Both the position numbers and the translations under genes were made by a program. This document shows positions 58,127-64,000 of a stretch of 64,000 bases of DNA, one piece after another. The notes beneath the pieces are model-generated. The model saw only the letters and a list, made by a program, of their open reading frames with translations, did not search any database and had not been told where the DNA came from. Origin of the DNA: FEB-25 sp963726315. Its GTDB lineage: Bacteria > Chloroflexota > Anaerolineae > Anaerolineales > UBA4823. The DNA is taken from assembly GCA_963726315.1 (NCBI GenBank), contig CAVSBZ010000005.1:248001-312000 (forward strand), in the 5' to 3' direction. Each line of letters opens with the position of its first letter. Position 1 is the first letter of the stretch.

Positions 58127-59059
58127 ATGACAAAAAAGAGTTGGCTTGAAGTAAGCCTCACCGTGGATGGTGAACGAGCAGAGGCCGTAGCGGAAGTGCT
58201 GGGGCGCTATCTCCCCGATGGCGTGGTGATCGAGTCCACCGCGGTGCGGGCAGGACCGGCGGATGAAAATGGGGAAGCGGTAGGACCTCTCAGGGTGTGC
58301 GGATACATCCCGGCAGATCATAATCTTGAAAATACACGGCATAAAATAGAAGAAGGCTTATGGTATCTTGGGCGAATCTCGTCTCTACCAGAGCCCGAGT
58401 ATAAAATGATCCAGGAAGTCAATTGGATGGAAGCCTGGAAGGAGCACTACCATCCCATCCCGGTTGGACGACGGCTGATTATCCTGCCTGCCTGGATCGC
58501 TCCACAGAATGATGGACGCATACCAATCCGGATTGACCTGGGAATGGCGTTCGGTACGGGCACGCATCCGACCACCCAACTGTGTCTGGCGCTAGCTGAA
58601 GACTATTTTGCCACCTTGAACAGTACTAAAGGAATAAGGGTGATCGATGTTGGTTGTGGATCGGGAATTCTGTCAATTGCGGGTCTTCTGCTCGGAGTAG
58701 AGCGAGCATTGGGAGTTGATATTGATGAGGAAGCAATCCGGGCGTCTGGTGAGAATGCCGCGCTGAATGGTGTGAACGATCGGTTTGAAGTAAGGCTTGG
58801 CTCAGTGAAAGAGGTGATTGGGGGAATTTCTGAGATAAAAGATGCCCAACTGGTGTTCGCCAATATCCTGGCACCGATCCTGGAGCAGCTGCTGGATTTA
58901 GGATTGGGTAAACTGGTTTCACCCGATGGGTGGATAATCTTATCCGGCATCCTGGCTGAACAAAGCCAAGGTGTACAAGATGCACTAAAAAAACATGGTT
59001 TCAAGCTGGTTGCAGAGCGTCAAATAGGTGACTGGGTGGCACTGGCCGCTCGTCGATAG
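58127..59059 (+). CDS. prmA: Ribosomal protein L11 methyltransferase
   Basis: A 310-aa SAM-dependent enzyme that trimethylates ribosomal protein L11. An N-terminal L11-recognition domain (1-100) and linker precede the catalytic part: AFGTGTHPTTQLCL near residue 144 (PrmA signature), motif I VIDVGCGSGILSI near 172, VDIDEEA near 196 and the NILAPIL motif near 245. No Shine-Dalgarno is seen. It converges on hutU. Confidence 0.95.
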   Translation: MTKKSWLEVSLTVDGERAEAVAEVLGRYLPDGVVIESTAVRAGPADENGEAVGPLRVCGYIPADHNLENTRHKIEEGLWYLGRISSLPEPEYKMIQEVNWMEAWKEHYHPIPVGRRLIILPAWIAPQNDGRIPIRIDLGMAFGTGTHPTTQLCLALAEDYFATLNSTKGIRVIDVGCGSGILSIAGLLLGVERALGVDIDEEAIRASGENAALNGVNDRFEVRLGSVKEVIGGISEIKDAQLVFANILAPILEQLLDLGLGKLVSPDGWIILSGILAEQSQGVQDALKKHGFKLVAERQIGDWVALAARR

Positions 59060-59114
59060 TATATACAATTTCAAGAATCACAGACTAAATGAATATTGTA
59101 TTTACCGGAAGTGC

Positions 59115-60767
59115 TTACTTTAGCATGGGCATTTTGAGATTATTACGCCTGGCTGCATCGATAGCGAGCTGATAACCTGCATCAGCATGACGCACGATGC
59201 CCATACCAGGGTCGGTGGTTAACACCCGCTCAAGGCGGACTGCGGCTTCGGGAGTGCCGTCGGCAACAATCACCTGACCGGCATGCTGGCTGAAGCCGAT
59301 GCCCACACCACCGCCGTGATGGAATGAGACCCAAGTAGCCCCCCCAACCGCGTTGATCATCGCGTTCAAGATAGCCCAATCACTAACCGCATCTGTCCCA
59401 TCGAGCATTCCTTCTGTCTCACGGTTGGGAGAGGCAACCGAGCCCGCATCCAGGTGGTCTCGCCCGATCACGATGGGGGCTTTAACGATGCCTTCTGCCA
59501 CCAGGTTGTTGAAGAGTAGACCGGCGGCGGCACGCTCACCGTAACCGAGCCAGCAAATCCGTGAGGGAAGCCCCTGGAAGTGAACCTTCTCGCGGGCTAG
59601 CTTCAGCCAGCGGTGGAGATGAGTGTCTTCGGGGAACAGCTCCATGATGGCTTCGTCGGTGCGGTAGATATCTTCCGGGTCGCCGGAAAGTGCAACCCAA
59701 CGGAAAGGACCCTTGCCTTCACAGAACAATGGGCGGATATAAGCCGGGACGAACCCAGGAAATTCAAACGCGTCCTGCACTCCTTCGTCAAAAGCGCGCT
59801 GGCGTAAGTTATTGCCATAATCGAATACCTCAGCACCACGATGTTTGAAATCAAGCATGGCACGCACATGCTTTGCCATAGACTGCATCGAACGTCGGTG
59901 ATATTCTTCCGGCTTGTTGATTCTGAGCTGCTCGGCATCCCTGACATCCAGACCGGTAGGCACATACATGAGCACATCGTGGGCTGGAGTCTGGTCGGTA
60001 ACGACATCCGGGATGACTCCCCGCACTACGAGCTCGGAATAGATCTCGGCGGCGTTGCCGATCAACCCGATGGATTTTGGCAATTCTTTCTTTTGATATT
60101 CCTCCACCAGGGTCATGGCTTCTTCCAGGGTATCCACAACCATGTCCACATAACCCAACTCGAGGCGACGCCTGGCGCGATCTGGGTCAACTTCGACAAT
60201 CAGTCCAACACCTTCGTTCATGGTAATCGCCAGCGGCTGGGCACCTCCCATACCACCCAGACCGGCTGTGAGCACGAATTTTCCTTTCAGGGATGACCAA
60301 CCGCGTAATCGGGCAAGCGAGCCAAGGGTTTCATACGTGCCCTGAAGGATGCCCTGTGTACCGATGTATATCCATGAACCGGCGGTCATCTGACCGAACA
60401 TCATCAAACCACGCGATACAAGCTCGTCAAAATGCTCTTGGGTAGCCCAATGGGGTACCAGATTGGAATTTGCGATCAAGACCCTGGGTGCATCTGGATG
60501 GGTCTTAAATATAACCACAGGCTTGCCTGATTGCACCAGGAGGGTCTCATCGGCTTCGAGCTCCTTGAGGGTGGCCAGGATGGCGTCAAAACACTCCCAA
60601 TTGCGGGCAGCCTGCCCGCGACCGCCGTAAACGACCAGATCCTGAGGTCGTTCAGCCACTTCGGGATCGAGATTATTTTGAAGCATGCGGAAGGGAGCTT
60701 CGGTGAGCCACGATTTACACGTGAGCTTAGTGCCGCGTGGGGAGCGGACGACACGGGGAGTTGACAT
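59115..60767 (-). CDS. hutU: Urocanate hydratase
   Basis: Second step of histidine degradation, urocanate to imidazolonepropionate, using tightly bound NAD+; 550 aa, normal. Conserved stretches: YGGRGQAARNWECFD near residue 46, MTAGSWIYIGTQGILQGTYETL near 128, KFVLTAGLGGMGGAQPLA near 160, and the active-site region RICWLGYGERA with its Cys near 408, then PIVIGRDHLDAGSVASPNRETE near 435. AGGAGG lies 4 bases before ATG 60767. No hutH, hutI or hutG is in the window. Confidence 0.97.
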   Translation of the reverse strand: MSTPRVVRSPRGTKLTCKSWLTEAPFRMLQNNLDPEVAERPQDLVVYGGRGQAARNWECFDAILATLKELEADETLLVQSGKPVVIFKTHPDAPRVLIANSNLVPHWATQEHFDELVSRGLMMFGQMTAGSWIYIGTQGILQGTYETLGSLARLRGWSSLKGKFVLTAGLGGMGGAQPLAITMNEGVGLIVEVDPDRARRRLELGYVDMVVDTLEEAMTLVEEYQKKELPKSIGLIGNAAEIYSELVVRGVIPDVVTDQTPAHDVLMYVPTGLDVRDAEQLRINKPEEYHRRSMQSMAKHVRAMLDFKHRGAEVFDYGNNLRQRAFDEGVQDAFEFPGFVPAYIRPLFCEGKGPFRWVALSGDPEDIYRTDEAIMELFPEDTHLHRWLKLAREKVHFQGLPSRICWLGYGERAAAGLLFNNLVAEGIVKAPIVIGRDHLDAGSVASPNRETEGMLDGTDAVSDWAILNAMINAVGGATWVSFHHGGGVGIGFSQHAGQVIVADGTPEAAVRLERVLTTDPGMGIVRHADAGYQLAIDAARRNNLKMPMLK

Positions 60768-60847
60768 GGAGCCTCCTGATTAGATTAATTTATAGAATAA
60801 TATTTCCAAGAGAGGGAAGTTTGGAATGATTAAATCAAACATCCCCT

Positions 60848-60868
60848 CCTGGCTGATTATACGCCAGG
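60848..60868 (-). promoter_or_regulatory. hutU promoter -10 inside a dyad
   Basis: CCTGGC-tgattatac-GCCAGG (60848-60868, extended outward by CCCCT/AGGGAGG) is centred on the minus-strand TATAAT (60861-60856), with TTGTTG about 18 bases upstream as a possible -35. It may be a repressor operator over the hutU -10, or a terminator hairpin for the Rrf2 gene just upstream; no T-run favours the former. Confidence 0.5.
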
Positions 60869-60915
60869 AAGGGAGGTGACAACAATTATTATTATTGAAA
60901 AATCAGTTTAGGGTA

Positions 60916-61347
60916 TTATCCTAACGGGGCGGTTTGAGCAAACTGCGCAAAATTCGCCTTGGAGAGGTGATCGACCAACATTTTCTGTGCATCGCACCAG
61001 ACGGGTTTAAGTGGGCAGCTATCATCAAAAGTGCATGATTGCGAATCACCGACACAGTCGTTCAACAGAATCGGTCCATCGATTGCTTCGATGACATCCA
61101 GCAGGCTAATTTCATTAGCCGGTTTAGCGAGAGAAACACCACCACGGGCGCCGCGTGAGGTCTTTAATAACCCGGCGACGGATAATTGTGAGACAATTTT
61201 GGCCAGGAATGAAGGTGGAATGCTCTTTTCCTGGGCAATTGTACTGGTTGCTGCGCGCTTATCGGACTCTTTTTGTGCCTCTGAGTCTTTTTGTGCCAGA
61301 TAAACCATTGCTCTAACTGCGTAATCTGCCTGTCGAGTGATTTGCAT
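60916..61347 (-). CDS. Rrf2-family transcriptional regulator
   Basis: A 143-aa winged-helix regulator of the IscR/NsrR family. MQITRQADYAVRAMVYLA opens the domain; the recognition helix is around SIPPSFLAKIVSQLSVAGLLKTSRGARGG near residues 43-71. Cysteines C-x6-C-x5-C (NDCVGDSQSCTFDDSC) near 97-110, plus one more at about 117, suggest an iron-sulfur cluster that senses redox, NO or iron-sulfur status. The internal stretch EAQKESDKRAATS is a small insertion compared with IscR. GGGAG lies 6 bases before the start. Confidence 0.92.
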   Translation of the reverse strand: MQITRQADYAVRAMVYLAQKDSEAQKESDKRAATSTIAQEKSIPPSFLAKIVSQLSVAGLLKTSRGARGGVSLAKPANEISLLDVIEAIDGPILLNDCVGDSQSCTFDDSCPLKPVWCDAQKMLVDHLSKANFAQFAQTAPLG

Positions 61348-61562
61348 GATAAACTCCCAAAATTTGATAAGAATACTATAATTAATTTTATATATTTTAG
61401 ACTGTATTTGCCCGAATTACAAGTGACAGAGGTCATACTGAAAATATGATTGTCATCATCCATTTGTCCAAAACGGCACGAACCTAACAAAAATGAAAAA
61501 ACTTACTATTCGAACTTTCTTATGATAAGATAAACGAGCATCTAAAATCTGGAGGACAATGA

Positions 61563-62915
61563 ATGAGACAAATCTGTGTGGTAGGTGTTGGCTACGTTGG
61601 TTTAGTTACTGCGGCCTGTTTTTCTGACCTGGGAAACCGGGTGATTGCTCTGGATGTGAATGAAGAAAGAATTGACGGTCTTAAACAAGGAATTCTTCCT
61701 ATATACGAGCCGGGTTTGAAAGAGCTGGTTGAGCATAATGTCCAGGCAAAGAGGTTATCATTTACCACATCCTATGCAGAATCTCTGGAAGGTACTGAGT
61801 TTGTGTTCATCGCCGTGGGAACGCCCATGGGTGTAGATGGCGAAGCAGATCTGGGTTACGTGGAGGCATCTGCGCGGGAGATCGCGGTGAATATGACGGC
61901 TCCATTGGTGATCATCAATAAATCGACTGTACCGGTGGGCACAGGCGACTGGGTGGCAGATATTGTGCGGCGGAACCAAAAGCAAGCTATTCCTTTCTGG
62001 GTGGTATCATGCCCAGAATTCCTGCGGGAAGGGTCAGCAATCAGTGATTTTATGCAGCCCCACCGCACTGTGTTGGGCTCCTTAAATCCTGAAGCTGCAG
62101 AAAAGGTCGCCCAATTGCATCTACCCCTGCGGGCACCGATTGTGATCACAGATCTGCGGACCGCAGAGATGATCAAGTATGCTTCGAATGCATTCCTGGC
62201 TACTAAAATATCATTTATTAATGAAATAGCAAATATCTGCGAATGCCTGGGTGCTGATGTAAAAGAGGTTGCCATCGGGATGGGTTATGACTCACGTATT
62301 GGAAAGCAATTCCTGGATGCAGGTATTGGCTACGGAGGATCATGCTTCCCAAAGGATGTCAAAGCGCTGGCGTACATGGCAGCTGAGAAAGGACGGCATC
62401 CCCAGCTCTTATACACAGTGATGGAGATCAACGATGATCGCCGGGAAATGGCAGTCGCTCACATTAAAGAAATGGTCGGTGATTTAAAGGGAAAAGTAAT
62501 TGGCCTGCTTGGACTTTCTTTCAAACCAAATACCGATGATATGCGCGATGCTCCCTCAATAACGATTGCGCAGAACCTGCAAGCGGAAGGGGCAATCATT
62601 CGGGCGTATGACCCAGTGGCAATGACTGTAGCCCAGCCGTTGTTACCGGGAGTGGAGATGATGACCGACCCCTATACACTGGCGGAAGGTGCTGACGCGT
62701 TGGTTGTTATGACCGAGTGGAATGAATTCAAGCAGCTGGACAGAACGCGTTTACGTGATCTCATGCATCACCCCGTATTATATGATGGACGAAATATCTA
62801 CGAACCAGACGAAATGGTAAAAAGCGGTTTTATCTACCGTGGAGTCGGCAGAGGATATAACGGGGTGAACCTTGAAAAAGGCGCCAAGTACAACCTGTAC
62901 ACGCAATCAGAATAA
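61563..62915 (+). CDS. ugd: UDP-glucose 6-dehydrogenase
   Basis: Oxidises UDP-glucose twice with NAD+ to UDP-glucuronate, a precursor of capsule, exopolysaccharide and glycan sugars; 450 aa. NAD-binding VVGVGYVGLVTAACF near residue 5; EPGLKELV near 48; FIAVGTPMG near 80; NKSTVPVGTGD near 118; the catalytic cysteine in GYGGSCFPKDV near 260; GLSFKPNTDDMRDAPS near 318. GGAGG lies 6 bases before the ATG. Confidence 0.96.
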   Translation: MRQICVVGVGYVGLVTAACFSDLGNRVIALDVNEERIDGLKQGILPIYEPGLKELVEHNVQAKRLSFTTSYAESLEGTEFVFIAVGTPMGVDGEADLGYVEASAREIAVNMTAPLVIINKSTVPVGTGDWVADIVRRNQKQAIPFWVVSCPEFLREGSAISDFMQPHRTVLGSLNPEAAEKVAQLHLPLRAPIVITDLRTAEMIKYASNAFLATKISFINEIANICECLGADVKEVAIGMGYDSRIGKQFLDAGIGYGGSCFPKDVKALAYMAAEKGRHPQLLYTVMEINDDRREMAVAHIKEMVGDLKGKVIGLLGLSFKPNTDDMRDAPSITIAQNLQAEGAIIRAYDPVAMTVAQPLLPGVEMMTDPYTLAEGADALVVMTEWNEFKQLDRTRLRDLMHHPVLYDGRNIYEPDEMVKSGFIYRGVGRGYNGVNLEKGAKYNLYTQSE

Positions 62916-62970
62916 CTGTACTTTATAGATAAAATTCAGCGCAGTGAATAAACCTGACTAACTATGTTCT

Positions 62971-63882
62971 GTGGGGTTTAACTCATTGACAAACGACCAG
63001 CCCCCAATTTGCAATTACGAAGACTCCGATTATCAAACTTGTTTTTGGGAGCAAGGCGGTCGTGCTTACGAGGACAGAGCGGAGGCGATTGCGCTCCAGC
63101 AGTTACTTCCTGATGGAGGCGAGCTACTGTTGGAGCTGGGTGCCGGGGCTGGGCGCAATACACCCAGGTACACTGGTTTCAAGCAGGTAGTGTTAGTTGA
63201 CTATTCACTAACCCAGCTGCAGCAAGCCGTCCAGCGGCTGGGAGGTAACCAACGCTATATCTACGTTGCTGCAGATATATATAACCTGCCCTTCGTAGAA
63301 GGATTGTTCGATGCGGCGACGATGATCCGCACGCTGCATCACATGGCAGAGCCCCAGTTGGCATTGAGCCAGGTACGCCAAACATTACAGCCGGGGGCGA
63401 TTTTTATCCTTGAGTACGCTAATAAAAAGAATTTAAAAGCCATCCTACGCTACCTCACCCGAAAGCAGTCGTGGTCACCTTTTTCCCTGGAGAGTGTGGA
63501 GTTCGAGAAGCTGAACTTCGACTTTCATCCTAAGGCAGTCCGCGGGTGGCTGAAACAAACAGGATTCTCTCTTCAGAAGCAGCTGGCAGTCTCATATCTC
63601 CGCCTTGGGGTGCTCAAACGGAACCTGCCCATCAACTGGTTAACCAGATTAGAGCGAATCCTCCAGCCGACAGGAAGCTGGTGGCAACTGTCTCCGAGTA
63701 TATTTACTCGAAATCAGGCTGTGGGAGATACTCCCAAGGCACAAGCTGGGATGTTTTTTAAATGCCCGGTGTGTTATTCGGAAAATATTGAACCGCATGG
63801 CGCCAAGCTAATATGTAAAGCATGTTCAAGGGAATGGCCGATCAGGGACGGGATATTTGATTTTCGTATCGAAGCTGGTTAG
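62971..63882 (+). CDS. SAM-dependent methyltransferase with Trm112-like zinc tail
   Basis: A 303-aa protein. Class I methyltransferase core: LLLELGAGAGRNTPRY near residue 51 (motif I), VLVDYS near 73, and DAATMIRTLHHMAEPQLAL near 110 (motif IV to post-IV). The C-terminus (about 260-300) is a Trm112/DUF-like zinc element with CPVC and CKAC pairs and REWPIRDGIFDF, a wording common in small-molecule or tRNA methyltransferases. GTG 62971 is the likely start; TTG 62986 is an alternative. Its place after ugd suggests a role in surface sugar or lipid modification, unproven. Confidence 0.8.
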   Translation: MGFNSLTNDQPPICNYEDSDYQTCFWEQGGRAYEDRAEAIALQQLLPDGGELLLELGAGAGRNTPRYTGFKQVVLVDYSLTQLQQAVQRLGGNQRYIYVAADIYNLPFVEGLFDAATMIRTLHHMAEPQLALSQVRQTLQPGAIFILEYANKKNLKAILRYLTRKQSWSPFSLESVEFEKLNFDFHPKAVRGWLKQTGFSLQKQLAVSYLRLGVLKRNLPINWLTRLERILQPTGSWWQLSPSIFTRNQAVGDTPKAQAGMFFKCPVCYSENIEPHGAKLICKACSREWPIRDGIFDFRIEAG

Positions 63883-63883
63883 T

Positions 63884-64000
63884 TCAAGCCTTCTCGATCA
63901 CCCAAAAATGAGATAAACCGAATAATTTGAGGGGGGTAGCCTCCATCCAGTGTAAGATGCGTCGCAGAAGTCGGCCGAGGGTTGGAAAGCGATAGATGAT
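63884..64000 (-). CDS. C-terminal end of a minus-strand gene, methyltransferase-like (partial)
   Basis: Reading the minus strand from the window edge gives 38 codons and a TGA at 63886-63884: the peptide includes YRFPTLGRLLRRILHW and FGLSHFWVIEKA. A basic helix followed by a final beta strand ending in V-I-E-K is typical of the end of class I methyltransferases. It converges on the preceding gene with one base between stops. The rest of the gene lies beyond the window. Confidence 0.5.
   Translation of the reverse strand: MIYRFPTLGRLLRRILHWMEATPLKLFGLSHFWVIEKA

Noticed and set aside
1..64000. CRISPR array, tRNA or rRNA genes
   Set aside because: No regularly spaced direct repeats, cloverleaf-like sequences or rRNA core sequences were noticed on reading; a tRNAscan and minced run would settle it.

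Overview
The window reads as a chromosomal segment of an uncultured or little-studied member of the Chloroflexota, most likely class Anaerolineae. The basis is inference from gene content: an HrcA/CIRCE heat-shock locus, an FMN-riboswitch-controlled RibXY-type riboflavin importer, a large System I cytochrome c maturation (ccm) cluster with zinc-ribbon accessory proteins, a polyphosphate glucokinase, a two-subunit class I fumarase and a CruF-like carotenoid protein. Coding density is high, with no rRNA, tRNA, CRISPR array, prophage or full insertion sequence seen.

Layout. 1-3.6 kb: a heterodimeric ABC exporter, the first subunit cut by the window edge. 3.7-10.3 kb: an aldo/keto reductase; a candidate structured RNA followed by purB; convergent purA (together IMP to AMP); then murJ and a methyltransferase. 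10.4-13 kb: Hsp20, a GYD-domain protein, a polyphosphate glucokinase and an uncharacterised overlapping gene. 13.2-18.5 kb: a REC-GAF-PAS-GGDEF-EAL regulator, a fused double ECF-type ATPase, a CYTH protein and a Nudix hydrolase. 18.6-22.7 kb: an MFS transporter, class I fumarase alpha/beta and a heme O synthase-like UbiA protein. 22.8-27.5 kb: a secreted protein with three repeats, a DUF362 iron-sulfur protein and a possible C45-like Ntn hydrolase. 27.6-36 kb: a 61-aa orphan with a near-consensus promoter, a MacB/FtsX-type ABC system, a CruF-like protein and a polar amino acid ABC importer.

36.1-48.8 kb (minus strand): two geranylgeranyl-reductase-family flavoproteins, then the ccm cluster, which in transcription order is zinc-ribbon membrane protein, ccmE, ccmF, ccmH, ccmG/tlpA, CcmI-like zinc ribbon, diheme cytochrome c lipoprotein, ccmA, ccmB, ccmC, ccmD and a YHS-like protein. 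CcmE is the unusual CxxxY type although CcmG and CcmH are present. 49-52.6 kb: a GGDEF protein with a C-terminal ribbon-helix-helix domain and an apparent one-base frameshift at its third codon, then the riboflavin importer behind an FMN riboswitch. 52.6-59 kb: CIRCE-hrcA-grpE-dnaK-[four-helix-bundle cassette]-dnaJ-prmA. 59-64 kb: hutU, an Rrf2 regulator, ugd, a methyltransferase with a Trm112-like tail, and the C-terminal end of a minus-strand gene leaving the window.

The most notable observations are the bounded, multi-stem RNA element before purB; the FMN riboswitch with an exact 8-nt duplication that explains its switch; the 470-bp cassette with 32-bp inverted termini inside the hsp operon; the GGDEF-RHH fusion; the hybrid ccm gene set; and several starts that look leaderless (a -10 box 6-9 nt before the start codon and no Shine-Dalgarno).
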